64,000 nt of DNA from Streptomyces misionensis (GTDB lineage: Bacteria; Actinomycetota; Actinomycetes; Streptomycetales; Streptomycetaceae): NCBI RefSeq assembly GCF_900104815.1, contig NZ_FNTD01000004.1, positions 7,005,001 through 7,069,000 of the forward strand. The letters run 5' to 3'. This document shows, one piece after another, positions 18,034 through 27,272 of this stretch; the first letter of the stretch is position 1; each line of letters starts with the position of its first letter. The notes beneath the pieces are model-generated. The model had not been told where the DNA came from. It was given only the letters and a program-made list of their open reading frames with translations, and did not search any database. Made by a program: the position numbers and the translations under genes.

Positions 18034-18130
18034 CGGAGAGGGCAGGATTCGAACCTGCGTGGACCCCTGAAGGGATCCGACCCCGAGACGCGCTCGCCGG
18101 TCCCCGATCAACCACTCCGGGCACCTCTCC
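18034..18130 (-). tRNA. tRNA-Ser-like element 1 without a conventional anticodon loop
   Basis: On the minus strand 97 nt fold as a class II tRNA: acceptor GGAGAGG/CCTCTCC with discriminator G, D-arm CCCG/CGGG with a GG-containing loop, a long variable arm (GGATCCC/GGGGTCC, loop TTCA) and T-arm GCAGG TTCGAAT CCTGC. The acceptor and long variable arm match tRNA-Ser style. The anticodon arm is abnormal: 24 nt at 18079-18102 fold as GACC/GGTC plus CGAG/CTCG with a 5-nt loop CGCGT, leaving no 7-nt loop with U33. It may be a decayed tRNA gene or a tRNA mimic. A sister copy lies at 39612-39707. Confidence 0.7.
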
Positions 18131-18159
18131 TCGCTCCCGGCCCCGCTGGTTCCGGGGGC

Positions 18160-18208
18160 CGTTCACGTGAAAGAGAATCGCATGGACCCCTGACACGGGG
18201 CTGACACG
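18160..18208 (-). promoter_or_regulatory. Upstream blocks shared with tRNA-like element 2
   Basis: Two blocks lie upstream of element 1 at nearly the same distance as in element 2. CGTTCACG is at 18160-18167 (30 nt from the 5' end), and CTGACACGGGGCTGAC is at 18190-18205 (60 nt away). Read on the minus strand the second block has two GTCAG words 11 nt apart. Conservation of spacing suggests a shared promoter or regulator site; exact -35 and -10 boxes cannot be fixed. Confidence 0.45.
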
Positions 18209-18300
18209 TCGGCACTCCGGGGACCAGCACGTCACGCCCTCGATCTCGCGCTCCCGCAGCCGTCGCTCCGCGCGGCCCGGCGACCCGAGACGACCGGCCC

Positions 18301-19128
18301 TCAACGGGCCGTCCAGCCCCCGTCCAGGGGGATCGAGCTGCCGGTGATGTGGCCGCTGCGTGCCGTGCACAGCCACAGGGCCGCCTCGGCGACCTCCTCC
18401 GGCTCGATCAGGCGCTTGATCGCCGTGCGGTCCAGGAACACCCGGTCCAGCACCTCCGCCTCGGAGATGCCGTGGGCGCGCGCCTGGTCGGCGACCTGCT
18501 CCTCGACCAGCGCCGTGCGCACATAGCCGGGGTTGATGCAGTTGCTGGTGACGCCGTGCGCCGCGCCCTCCAGCGCGACCACCTTGCTCAGGCCCTCCAG
18601 CGCGTGCTTGGCCGCGACGTACGCCGACTTGTAGGCGCTGGCCCGCAGCCCGTGCACGGAGGAGATGTTGACGACCCTGCCCCACTCCCGCGCGTACATG
18701 TGGGGCAGTGTGCGGCGCAGGATGCGGAACGGCGCCTCCACCATGACGCGTTGGATCAGCGCGAAGCGCTCGGGCGGAAACTCGTGCACGGGGGCGACGT
18801 GCTGGAGGCCCGCGTTGTTGACCACGATGTCGGCGTCGTCCGGCAGCGCGTCCACGGCGTCGGCCTGCGAGAGGTCCGCCACGACGGCGATGCCGCCGAT
18901 CACCCGGGCCACCTCCTTGGCGGCCTCGGCGGCCCGGTCCACCACGTAGACCTCGGCACCGGCCGCGGCGAAGCCCTCGGCACAGGCCCGGCCGATCCCG
19001 GCGGCCGCACCGGTGACCAGAACCTTGCGGCCGGTGAGGAAGCGGGCCGGGGCCGGAGCGGACGCGGCGGCGTCGCCGGGCCCGGGATGCTGGGACGAGC
19101 CCTCGTCGGAGCTCTTGGTGCTGTCCAT
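18301..19128 (-). CDS. 3-hydroxybutyrate dehydrogenase (SDR family)
   Basis: A 275-residue short-chain dehydrogenase. The NAD site is TGAAAGIGRAC, and the catalytic Ser-Tyr-Lys lies in NISSVHGLRASAYKSAYVAAKHA with YVAAK. The segment NNAGLQHVAPVHEFPPERF is characteristic of 3-hydroxybutyrate dehydrogenases, which oxidise (R)-3-hydroxybutyrate to acetoacetate in the cytoplasm. It has an N-terminal extension of about 35 Ser/Ala/Pro-rich residues beyond the core. It is divergent from a secreted polyhydroxybutyrate depolymerase, which makes its substrate, so the pair forms a polymer-utilisation module. ATG 19128 has only a weak ribosome site. Confidence 0.88.
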   Translation of the reverse strand: MDSTKSSDEGSSQHPGPGDAAASAPAPARFLTGRKVLVTGAAAGIGRACAEGFAAAGAEVYVVDRAAEAAKEVARVIGGIAVVADLSQADAVDALPDDADIVVNNAGLQHVAPVHEFPPERFALIQRVMVEAPFRILRRTLPHMYAREWGRVVNISSVHGLRASAYKSAYVAAKHALEGLSKVVALEGAAHGVTSNCINPGYVRTALVEEQVADQARAHGISEAEVLDRVFLDRTAIKRLIEPEEVAEAALWLCTARSGHITGSSIPLDGGWTAR

Positions 19129-19561
19129 GGCCGACAACCGTAGGGACGAACCAGGACGCGATGCACGTCGGTCGCCGACATATTTTCGACGGACGAGATG
19201 GGGCCCGCCACCATGTGCCGACGACCGGTGGACGCCCCGGGCCATGGCCCGTCCGCAGCGCCCGGCAGGCACGGGCACACCGGTCGGCGCCCGCCGCCGC
19301 AGGCACAGCGCCACCGCGGACACCATGGGGGGACGAGCCACGCCGGGCAGCGCGGTCCTGGCTGTCCCTCACATGTCGCGCCGGACCGGCCGGTCGTACG
19401 GTCCGCTTCCAGCAAGCCGGTACGACGGCGGGCCGCACGCGGCCGGGTGCCGCGACGGCCGGCGCAGCGGGCGCGGGGCGGAGCCGGGCGGGGTGGGACC
19501 GCCGGGCGGCGCGCCGGGCCCGCGCTCCCCTCCCACCCCCACCACTCATCGGAGTCGCAGC
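19129..19561. promoter_or_regulatory. 433-bp divergent intergenic region of the PHB module
   Basis: No coding sequence is convincing here. I see a GTCGG/CCGAC dyad at 19167-19179 next to an AT-rich TATTTT at 19181-19186 near the dehydrogenase start. A 7-bp inverted repeat GTCGTAC (19393-19399) and GTACGAC (19420-19426) is separated by 20 nt. These could be sites for a regulator shared by the two divergent genes. No -35/-10 pair is secure. Confidence 0.35.
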
Positions 19562-21028
19562 ATGCTTCACTCCACCTGGCGTGGATTCATCCGGCGCACC
19601 GCACTCGCCGCCGCGCTGGCCGCCTGCGCGGCGGGCCTGACCGTCGCCGGCCCCCTCGCGTCGAGCGCGGCGGCGGCCGGCACCCTCACACAGGTCACCG
19701 ACTTCGGTTCGAACCCCGGCAACCTGGCGATGTACGAGTACGCCCCGGCCGGCCTGCCCGCCCACGCGCCGCTGGTGGTGGCCCTGCATGGCTGCACCCA
19801 GTCGGCGAGCGACTACCACACGCACTCCGGCTGGCAGAAGTTCGCCGACCAGTGGGGCTTCGCCGTGGTCTACCCGCAGACCAGCCCGGCCAACAACAGC
19901 CTGTCCTGCTTCAACTGGTTCGACTCGACCAAGGACACCCGCGGCAAGGGCGAGGCGGCCTCGGTGATGCAGATGGTCGACACCGCCGTGGCGCAGTACG
20001 GCTCGGACCGCGGCCGCATCTTCGTCACCGGCCTGTCCGCCGGCGGCGGCATGGCCGCGGACCTGCTCGCCGACTACCCGGACGTGTTCGCCGGCGGCTC
20101 CGTCGACTCCGGTCTGCCGGCGCAGTGCGCCACCACGCTGACCGCGGCCTCCGGCTGCCAGTCCGGCAGCCAGAACCTCACCCCGAAGCAGTGGGGCGAC
20201 AAGGTCCGCAACTCCTACCCGGGTTACCCGGGGCCGTGGCCGCGGGTCGCCATCTGGCAGGGGACGTCCGACACCACCGTCAACCAGGTCAACGGCACCG
20301 AACTGCGCGACCAGTGGACCGATGTATGGGGCATCGGCCAGACCGCCTCCAGCACCCGGAGCCTGACCGGCGGCACCACCGAGAGCCTCTACGACGACAG
20401 CACCGGCAAGCCCGCCGTCGCCCTGTTCTCGATCTCCGGCATGACGCACGGCCTCGCCGTGAACCCCGGTTCGGGCGCCGACCAGTGCGGCAGCACGGGG
20501 TCCTACTACCTGAACTACATCTGCTCCAGCTACCACACCGCGCTGTTCTGGGGCCTGGACGGCAGCGGCGGCCAGGGCGGCACCGGTTCCCTGCCCGCCC
20601 CGTCCGGCCTCACCGTGACCGGCACGACCGACACGGGAGCCTCGTTGTCCTGGCACCCCGTCAGCGGCGCCGCCTCCTACGCCGTCTACCGCAACGGCAC
20701 CAAGACCGGTTCCGTGACGGGCACCTCCTACACCGACACCGGTCTGTCCGCCGGCACCTCCTACACCTACACCGTCGCCGCCGTGGACTCCTCCGGAGCC
20801 GCCGGCGCGTCATCGGCACCGGTGACGGCGACGACCACGGGCGCCGCGCCCAAGTGCTACACCGCCGACAACTACCACCAGGTCCAGGCCGGACGCGCCC
20901 ACCAGAGCCTCGGCTACACCTACGCCAACGGCTCCGACGACCCCATGGGCCTCTACACCCTCGCCGTCACCCACACACTGAAGGAGACGTCCCCCGGCTA
21001 CTTCGTCGTCGCGGATTCGGGCTGCTGA
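19562..21028 (+). CDS. Secreted polyhydroxybutyrate depolymerase with fibronectin III domain
   Basis: 488 residues. A long Tat/Sec-like signal (RRTALAAALAACAAGLTVAG) ends at Ala-rich AAAAG. The esterase domain has the oxyanion segment LVVALHGCTQ and the lipase box GLSAGGG with nucleophile Ser159. MTHGLAVNPGSG supplies the likely catalytic His. A fibronectin type III linker follows (LPAPSGLTVTGTTDTGASLSW...), and a C-terminal domain of about 65 residues starting PKCYTADNYHQVQAG resembles the substrate-binding end of PHB depolymerases. This order matches extracellular enzymes that hydrolyse polyhydroxybutyrate. Divergence from the 3-hydroxybutyrate dehydrogenase supports the call. Confidence 0.92.
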   Translation: MLHSTWRGFIRRTALAAALAACAAGLTVAGPLASSAAAAGTLTQVTDFGSNPGNLAMYEYAPAGLPAHAPLVVALHGCTQSASDYHTHSGWQKFADQWGFAVVYPQTSPANNSLSCFNWFDSTKDTRGKGEAASVMQMVDTAVAQYGSDRGRIFVTGLSAGGGMAADLLADYPDVFAGGSVDSGLPAQCATTLTAASGCQSGSQNLTPKQWGDKVRNSYPGYPGPWPRVAIWQGTSDTTVNQVNGTELRDQWTDVWGIGQTASSTRSLTGGTTESLYDDSTGKPAVALFSISGMTHGLAVNPGSGADQCGSTGSYYLNYICSSYHTALFWGLDGSGGQGGTGSLPAPSGLTVTGTTDTGASLSWHPVSGAASYAVYRNGTKTGSVTGTSYTDTGLSAGTSYTYTVAAVDSSGAAGASSAPVTATTTGAAPKCYTADNYHQVQAGRAHQSLGYTYANGSDDPMGLYTLAVTHTLKETSPGYFVVADSGC

Positions 21029-21262
21029 CGCTCGCTGGGGACACAGCGGAGCCGAGCCCGGAGAATGAACGTGTTCCCGCCGGGTAGGCATCCGTCACCA
21101 GAGGGCGAGTCCGGCTCAGGGGGGCGAAGTGGGTTCCGCGTTCAGGTCCATGGGGGCAACGACCATGAGGCACAGAGCCGGGTTCCGGATCGTTCGGGCT
21201 GGCCCGACGGACGCCGCGGCTCCTTCGCGAAACCACCGGATCACCTCGGTACGCACGCGGGT

Positions 21263-24200
21263 ATGACCGTCCCCGTTGTCGCGCCCTCCGAGGACGGCAT
21301 CCCGTGGCTCGATCCCCAGCCCGGCGGCGTCGGGGCGTTGGTGACCTGGCGCGAGGCGAACGGCGCGCCGCGTCTGGCCTCGGCGGGCGCGGACCGCACG
21401 GTACGTGTCTGGGACCTGCGATCGGGCGCGCCGCTGGGGTCCCCGCTGATCGGCCACACCGCCTGCGTCGGCGCCCTGACCCACTGGACGGAAGACGTCG
21501 GGGAGCAGCGTCTCGCGTCGTCGGGCGAGGATCATACGGTGTGGATCTGGGACCCGGCCCGGGGAACGGCAGTCGTGGGTCCTCTGACCGGACACACCGA
21601 GTGGGTCATGGGGTTGACGAACTGGACCGAGCCGGACGGCTCCGTCCGGATCGCCTCGGCCAGTGCGGACCACACAGTGCGGCTCTGGGACGCCCGCACC
21701 GGAGACCCGCTGGGGGAGCCGCTGTTCGCGAGTTCGGGTGGTCTGTGGGCCGTGGCGGCGCTCGTCCTGCCCGATGGTTCCGTGCGGTTGGCGGCCGGTG
21801 GTGACGGAGGGGACGTTCACTTCTGGGACGCCTTGACCGGCGACCCCACGGGTCTCATCCCGCAGGCAAGCGCGTCCGGCATCTACGCGCTCAAGGCCTG
21901 GCAGGGGCCGGATGGTGCTGCCAGGCTCGCGATTGGCGGAGTGGATGGCACCGTACAGGTCCGAGACGCCGAGGGACACTCCGTCTGCGGGCCCATGACC
22001 GGACACACGGCCGCCGTGCGCTCCTTCACCGTGTGGACCGGCGACGACGGAGAAACACTGCTCGCATCTGCTGCCGCGGACGGCACGGTTCGCATCTGGA
22101 ATGCCGAGACCGGCACCGCCGTGGGAGATCCCTCGTCCGGCCATCTCGGTTGGATGCCCGCGGTCGCCGCATGGGCCGACGACAGTGGCAACTCCCGCCT
22201 GGTCACCGCCGGAGACGGAGGGACGATCCGGCTCTGGGACCCCCGGACGGGTCTCGACGTGATGGAGCCGTTGATCGGCCACGTCGCCGGTCAGTGGGCG
22301 CTGACCAGTTGGAGGAGCGCGGATGGATCCGTACGACTGGCCTCGGCCGGCGACGACGCGGTCATCCGTCTTTGGGATCCCGAGTCGGGAACACCTGCCG
22401 GACCGCCTCTGACAGGGCACACGGCCGGAATCTGGGCACTCACGAGTTGGACGAGCGCGGACGGACGAGCCCGGCTCGCCTCGGCAGGCGACGACGGCAC
22501 CGTCCGGATCTGGGATCCCGACACGGGAGACGCGCTGCACGAACCGCTGCCGGGACAGGCGGCCTGGTTACCGGCCCTCGCCTCGTGGCCGGGCACCAAC
22601 CATGAATGGCGCCTGGCCTCGGGCGGAACCGACGGAGTCGTCCGCGTGTGGGATCCGGAGACAGGAGCACTGGTCCGGGAATGGGCCTCCGGCTCGCCAT
22701 GGGTACTGGCTCTGGCGGCGTGGACGAATGCCGACGGATCGCGACGACTTGCTTCGGCCGGGGACGACGGCCACATACGGGTCTGGGACCCGGAGACCGG
22801 CACTGCGGTGGGTGCGGAGATGGCCGGCCATACGGCATGGGCGCGGGCACTGGCCGTATGGACCACTGAACAAGGCATGCCCGCACTCGCCTCGGCTGGT
22901 TTCGACGCCGTTGTCCGAACCTGGGATCCGGAGACGGGGGCCGCGGTGGGCAGCCCGCTCACAGGGCACACCGCACGTATCGGGGCGCTGACAAACTGGC
23001 AGGACACCGACGGCGCAATCCGCCTGGCCTCAGGCAGCGACGACGACACCGTCCGGCTGTGGGACCCGCTTGCACAGGACTCGGCAGGCGACCCTCTGGT
23101 GGGTCACACATCGGGCGTTTGGGCCTTGACGAGCTGGACCACACCTTCGGGCGACCCGCGGATCGCGTCGGCCGGGTATGACGGCACCGTACGGCTGTGG
23201 AACCCGCAGACGGGCGAGGCGGTCCGGACGATCGAAACCGGGCCGGTCACGTTGTGGGGCATGTCGGACGCCCCGGCCCGAACGGACCTGCTCGGCCGCA
23301 GCGCTCTCGCCCGTGCCCTGGCACACCAGGCATTCCGGCCCATCGACCCGTCGAAGGGCGAGGGCGGCCCGAGTGTGATCAGTGTCGAGGGACCCTGGGG
23401 CAGCGGGAAAAGCACCCTGATGACGCTGGTGCGCGATCTGGCACCGAGCCCGACCCGCTCCAGCCCGCACCAGCCCCGCGAGCGCCCCATGACCGTGCGT
23501 GAGGCCGTACGGGAGATCGGCAGATACGGTCGTCGTCAGTCCGCACCACAAGCCGGCCCCGATCGAGGCGGCATCGTCACGGCCTGGTTCAACCCTTGGT
23601 TCTACCAGTCCGGACAACAGGTCTGGGCGGGGCTGGCGGGGGAGATCATCGAGGCCGTGGCGCCCGTGCTGTACCCCAGCGAGAGCGAACGCGAACGCTA
23701 CTGGTTCACCCGCAATCTGGAGCGTGTCGACCGATTTGCGCTGCGGCGGCTACTGCTCCGCCGCACCGTCTCGCCACTGCTGGGCATCGGCATGGTCACC
23801 GTACTGCTGCCTTTCCTCCTCGGCCTTGCCGCATTGGACAGGTCCTTGGAAGTTCTCGGTGCCGGTTGGACGGCAGTCGACGTCTCGTTCGTCGTCGCCG
23901 TCGTGTTCCTGCTCGTGGCCCTGATCCATTCCCTGGTCCGGTACGGCTTCTCTCGCGTATCCCGCTTCATCCCCGGTACGATGCTGCGCCTGCCGGTACA
24001 CGAAGGCGGGGAACCCGGCGTTCAGGACGGTCTGGAGCAGGGTGCGGACCCGCTTTTACGCGCGTCGGCCGGGTCGCTGTACCTGCTGCAGCACGACATC
24101 GGGCAGTTGCTCGGGGATCTGGCTGACACGGGCAACGAACTCGTGGTGTTCATCGACGACCTGGACCGTTGTCGCAGCGATACCGCCGCCGAAGTGTTCG

Positions 24201-25057
24201 AAGCCGTCAATCTCTTCCTGAACGGCATCGCCACCGGGCACGGCCTACGAGCTCGTTTCGTCATCGGCCTCGACCCTTCGGTGGTCGCCGGCCACCTGGA
24301 CGCCTACACCGGCGCGACCGGAACGGACCCGGGTGTCTACGCACAGGACCCGAGCCCGGGCTGGGCTTTCCTGCGCAAGCTTGTACAACTGCCCGTCGTG
24401 CTGCCTCAGGTCTCGGACCAGGGAGTAGCCGGCTTCGTCGAAACCGTGACCCGTCTGCCGTCCGCTCAGCAGACATCCGCGTCGGTGAGCGTTCCCTCTC
24501 GGCGGAGCCCCGCACGCGCCTTGCCGGGTGAGCCAAGCGCGCCCGCTGCAGCGCCGGACACGGGAACCGCGGGCGGCTCCGTCGCGGGAAGCACGCGCAG
24601 GCCCGCTCCCACCGCAGTACTCGCCGTACGCACCCTTGAACAGCACCCCAGGATCCAGCAACTCCTCAAGGAACGGATTGCCGCGCTGGAGGAGCCGTCG
24701 ATCCGTGAGGCCAAGAGGATGCTGAATGTCTGGCAGCTGTATGAGCGAGCACTGATGGTGGACGAGCCGCTGGCCCGGTCCGAGGCGGCGGTGGAACGCG
24801 CCTGTCTTCTGGTGTACGTGGCCGAGATCGTCGTGCGGTGGCCCGCGCTGCAGCGTCGGCTGCACCGGCGGGTGGACGGTGGCCGGGGGTTGGGCGTGCT
24901 CGCGGCGGCCGCCGAGGACGACGCGGCGTGGACAGCGGGGCTGGAACTGCTGGGCCTCGACCAGCCTCCCCTTGAGCCTGCGGTCCGAGGGCTCAGACAA
25001 CTGCTGCGTACCCAGGACGGAACGGCGATCGCGAGACTGGCGAGCCGGGTTCTGTGA
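21263..25057 (+). CDS. WD40-repeat / KAP-family P-loop NTPase fusion
   Basis: 1264 residues. The N-terminal 670 residues hold 14 WD40 repeats (each with a WD-like dipeptide such as VWDPETG), enough for two seven-bladed propellers. A KAP NTPase follows: Walker A GPWGSGKST near residue 711, the segment VTAWFNPWFYQSG, two inserted membrane helices around 843-895 (family-typical), and Walker B VVFIDDLDRC near 962. KAP proteins are membrane-anchored signalling ATPases. Two TTA Leu codons, 22568-22570 and 24056-24058, suggest dependence on the bldA tRNA. ATG 21263 starts the first repeat; an upstream ATG at 21065 adds non-domain sequence. It faces the methylase-aminotransferase-dehydrogenase operon with only 17 bp between stops. 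A conflict or defence role is possible but unproven. Confidence 0.88.
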   Translation: MTVPVVAPSEDGIPWLDPQPGGVGALVTWREANGAPRLASAGADRTVRVWDLRSGAPLGSPLIGHTACVGALTHWTEDVGEQRLASSGEDHTVWIWDPARGTAVVGPLTGHTEWVMGLTNWTEPDGSVRIASASADHTVRLWDARTGDPLGEPLFASSGGLWAVAALVLPDGSVRLAAGGDGGDVHFWDALTGDPTGLIPQASASGIYALKAWQGPDGAARLAIGGVDGTVQVRDAEGHSVCGPMTGHTAAVRSFTVWTGDDGETLLASAAADGTVRIWNAETGTAVGDPSSGHLGWMPAVAAWADDSGNSRLVTAGDGGTIRLWDPRTGLDVMEPLIGHVAGQWALTSWRSADGSVRLASAGDDAVIRLWDPESGTPAGPPLTGHTAGIWALTSWTSADGRARLASAGDDGTVRIWDPDTGDALHEPLPGQAAWLPALASWPGTNHEWRLASGGTDGVVRVWDPETGALVREWASGSPWVLALAAWTNADGSRRLASAGDDGHIRVWDPETGTAVGAEMAGHTAWARALAVWTTEQGMPALASAGFDAVVRTWDPETGAAVGSPLTGHTARIGALTNWQDTDGAIRLASGSDDDTVRLWDPLAQDSAGDPLVGHTSGVWALTSWTTPSGDPRIASAGYDGTVRLWNPQTGEAVRTIETGPVTLWGMSDAPARTDLLGRSALARALAHQAFRPIDPSKGEGGPSVISVEGPWGSGKSTLMTLVRDLAPSPTRSSPHQPRERPMTVREAVREIGRYGRRQSAPQAGPDRGGIVTAWFNPWFYQSGQQVWAGLAGEIIEAVAPVLYPSESERERYWFTRNLERVDRFALRRLLLRRTVSPLLGIGMVTVLLPFLLGLAALDRSLEVLGAGWTAVDVSFVVAVVFLLVALIHSLVRYGFSRVSRFIPGTMLRLPVHEGGEPGVQDGLEQGADPLLRASAGSLYLLQHDIGQLLGDLADTGNELVVFIDDLDRCRSDTAAEVFEAVNLFLNGIATGHGLRARFVIGLDPSVVAGHLDAYTGATGTDPGVYAQDPSPGWAFLRKLVQLPVVLPQVSDQGVAGFVETVTRLPSAQQTSASVSVPSRRSPARALPGEPSAPAAAPDTGTAGGSVAGSTRRPAPTAVLAVRTLEQHPRIQQLLKERIAALEEPSIREAKRMLNVWQLYERALMVDEPLARSEAAVERACLLVYVAEIVVRWPALQRRLHRRVDGGRGLGVLAAAAEDDAAWTAGLELLGLDQPPLEPAVRGLRQLLRTQDGTAIARLASRVL

Positions 25058-25074
25058 ACGCTTCCACGCAGAGC

Positions 25075-26118
25075 TCAAGCGCGGCGTGTGATCACTCGGC
25101 CGATCGTCTGCCTGACCTCGCGGTAGGACGGGTTCTCGATGAGCTTGCACTCCGCGTCCGCGCCCGCCAGGACGTCGCAGACCGTCTGCACGGCGAGCGA
25201 CGAGGCACGCAGGTCCGCCGCCGTGGTGTGAAAGCCCGTCTGCGGCAGGCAGAGAAAACGCTCGGAACCCAAGGACACCAGGCTCTGCCAGGCGGGCGAG
25301 CGGCGCAATCCGTCGCTGGCCGCCCGTATCCGGCCCTTCGAGAGTGCCTGATACAGGGCGGTCGGATCGATGAGATCCGGGTGTCCGCTGTTGATCAGCA
25401 GCGCGCCGTCCTTCATCTGCTCCAGTTCGTTCTGACCGATCTCGGGCCGCTCTCCGCGCGCGGGGCCGGGGCGGTGCAGGCTCACTACGTCCGATAGCGC
25501 CAACAGCTCCGCCTTTTCGAGGTAGCGCGCCGAAGTGGCGGACTCGAACTTCGGCTTGCGGTGTGGGCCGGCGTAGACGACACGCATGCCAAGTCCGGCC
25601 GAGGCGATCGTGGCCACGCGTGTGCCGATACGGCCCGGGCCGATGACACCAAGGGTGAGGCCACGCAGTTCCAGCGCCGCGGGTCCCATCGTGTCGGGCG
25701 TAGTGAGCCCGTCGGCTCCTGAACGTGCGACCGATCCGAGAATCGGTCGCGCCATGGCCAGCATCAGCAGGAGCGTGAACTCGGCCACTGAGTCGGCGTT
25801 GGCGCCTGGCGTCGCGGAGAAGGCGATACCCAGTTCCATGGCACGCCGCCAACCCGGCACAAAGCCGCGGTAGTCGGATCCCACGAAGGCAACCGCCTCC
25901 AGGAGAGCGGCTTCCTCGAAGTGTTCGGCCTCCGGTTCCTCGTAACCGCCGATGATGTATCCCGATGCACCCAGCAGCGCCCGGCGCAGCTCGGCTCCTG
26001 TGATCTCGTCCTTCTCGAGCCTGCGCAGGGTGTACCCGCGGGCTTCGACCTCCTGGAGCGCCGACGGTACGACCAGCGAGGTGCCGGTCACCAGCACGAT
26101 TCTGCCGTCGGCGATCAC
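25075..26118 (-). CDS. D-2-hydroxyacid dehydrogenase homologue lacking catalytic residues
   Basis: 347 residues with the fold of NAD-dependent D-2-hydroxyacid dehydrogenases: GVIGPGRIGTRVA (residues 157-169) is the dinucleotide site, and VAEFTLLLMLAMAR is the family helix. The three catalytic positions are changed. The usual NxxRG Arg region reads NSGHPD (243-248), the acidic DxxExEP region reads DGLRRSP (269-275), and the PH motif reads PQ (292-293). NAD binding may persist, but normal hydride chemistry is doubtful. GTG 26118 overlaps the aminotransferase stop as GTGA. It may be a pseudoenzyme or have an altered reaction within this three-gene operon. Confidence 0.82.
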   Translation of the reverse strand: MIADGRIVLVTGTSLVVPSALQEVEARGYTLRRLEKDEITGAELRRALLGASGYIIGGYEEPEAEHFEEAALLEAVAFVGSDYRGFVPGWRRAMELGIAFSATPGANADSVAEFTLLLMLAMARPILGSVARSGADGLTTPDTMGPAALELRGLTLGVIGPGRIGTRVATIASAGLGMRVVYAGPHRKPKFESATSARYLEKAELLALSDVVSLHRPGPARGERPEIGQNELEQMKDGALLINSGHPDLIDPTALYQALSKGRIRAASDGLRRSPAWQSLVSLGSERFLCLPQTGFHTTAADLRASSLAVQTVCDVLAGADAECKLIENPSYREVRQTIGRVITRRA

Positions 26119-27272
26119 ACCGTCTCCCCGAGGGCGTCCACGGAGCGCCAGGCGCTGTCCAGGGCGTCCAGGCCCAGGCCGAACAAGTCCTCGTCGCGCA
26201 GGAGCGGCACGCGTATCCACTGCGATCCCGGATTGCCTGTGTCGCCCCGGTCACGGTCCCAGTAGAAGCGGTCGCCGGGCAGTACGGTCACGGACCGCGT
26301 TCGGCAGGCATCGACGACAGCGTCCCGGCGCCGACCCAAGTGCAACCATGCCACGGTCCGTTGGAACGTTCGCTCATCCGTGGGATCGAGCGTGAGACCG
26401 AAGCGCTGTTCCAGGCTTCTTTGATTGGTGGCGGCGACAGCTCGCGCGCGGGCGGCCTCTCCGTGCTGTCCGTCGTCTTCCAGCAGTGCCGCGAGCATCC
26501 TGATATTGAGTTCCGAGACGTTGAGGAGTACATCGGTGCAAATGGAGCCGAGGTCGGGGGCAAGGGTACGGGTGGCCGTGAGTACTCCGACCTTGGTGTC
26601 GTGCAGGGGAATCGTCTTGCCGGTGTCGTCGACGGTCATGACGTCGGCTCCGATGCCGTTCGCCAATTCAACGATGTCCAGCTTCAGTCCCGGATCGAAC
26701 ATTCGGAACGAGGCGTCAAGAACGAGGAGCGTTCGGTTTCTCGCCGCCCACTCGACAAGTGCCAGTGCCTGGCCGGGCGCGAGTACTGCGCCGGTCGGAT
26801 TGTTCGGCGCCACGACGACAAGCGCGCCGAGGCCCAGTGAGTCGAGGAAGCCGGTGTCACAACTCGGCAGGATGCGACTCTCCGGTACGGGCACCATCTG
26901 CAGGCCGCTCCTGGCGAAGAGGGCCGGCACGCTGTCGAAAGTCGGCGTGATCATGCCGATCGGCCCGTGCACTGTCCGCAGGTACTTGGCGATCACATCC
27001 AGGGCGATCGAAGCGGAGTACGTCAGGTAGGAGGAGTGAACCGGATAGCGCTGGCCGGTGTGCCGTGCAAGAGCCTGGCGGAACCACGTTTCCGCCTCGA
27101 AATAGTCGGGCCCGACATCGGCCAAAAGATCCTGCGTCACCTCGGATATACGCCGGACGGAGCTGGGGGACAGGGCGTGGCGGGCGTGCGCGTCGGCCAG
27201 GTTGATGGTGTCGGCGGCGAGCGCGGGCCACTCGTGTTCGGTGAGTGAGTAAGTGGATGAGTCTGCTTTCAC
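26115..27272 (-). CDS. PLP-dependent aminotransferase, fold type I (class I/II-like)
   Basis: 385 residues. NNPTG at 157-161, LLVLDASFRMF with the pyridine-N Asp186, and MTVDDTGKTIPL with the likely Schiff-base Lys219 are readable. A late Arg in QWIRVPLL fits the carboxylate binder. The family usually shows DEAY at Asp186 and SxSK at the Lys, so this is a divergent member of unknown substrate. GTG 27272 overlaps the methylase-like stop as GTGA, and its own end overlaps the dehydrogenase-like gene, so all three should be made together. Codon use looks less GC-extreme than in the flanking genes. Confidence 0.85.
   Translation of the reverse strand: MKADSSTYSLTEHEWPALAADTINLADAHARHALSPSSVRRISEVTQDLLADVGPDYFEAETWFRQALARHTGQRYPVHSSYLTYSASIALDVIAKYLRTVHGPIGMITPTFDSVPALFARSGLQMVPVPESRILPSCDTGFLDSLGLGALVVVAPNNPTGAVLAPGQALALVEWAARNRTLLVLDASFRMFDPGLKLDIVELANGIGADVMTVDDTGKTIPLHDTKVGVLTATRTLAPDLGSICTDVLLNVSELNIRMLAALLEDDGQHGEAARARAVAATNQRSLEQRFGLTLDPTDERTFQRTVAWLHLGRRRDAVVDACRTRSVTVLPGDRFYWDRDRGDTGNPGSQWIRVPLLRDEDLFGLGLDALDSAWRSVDALGETV

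Noticed and set aside
17812..18111. Small peptide ending like TQVRILPSP over tRNA-like element 1
   Set aside because: Such peptides are common false translations across tRNA genes; the RNA fold explains the sequence.
18034..18130. Selenocysteine tRNA
   Set aside because: There is no UCA anticodon loop, the acceptor is a normal 7 bp, and the D-stem is not 6 bp.
17477..20656. 1059-codon minus-strand open frame across the PHB genes and tRNA-like element
   Set aside because: It spans several real genes, a tRNA-like element and intergenic DNA, and has no recognisable domain except where it overlaps another frame.
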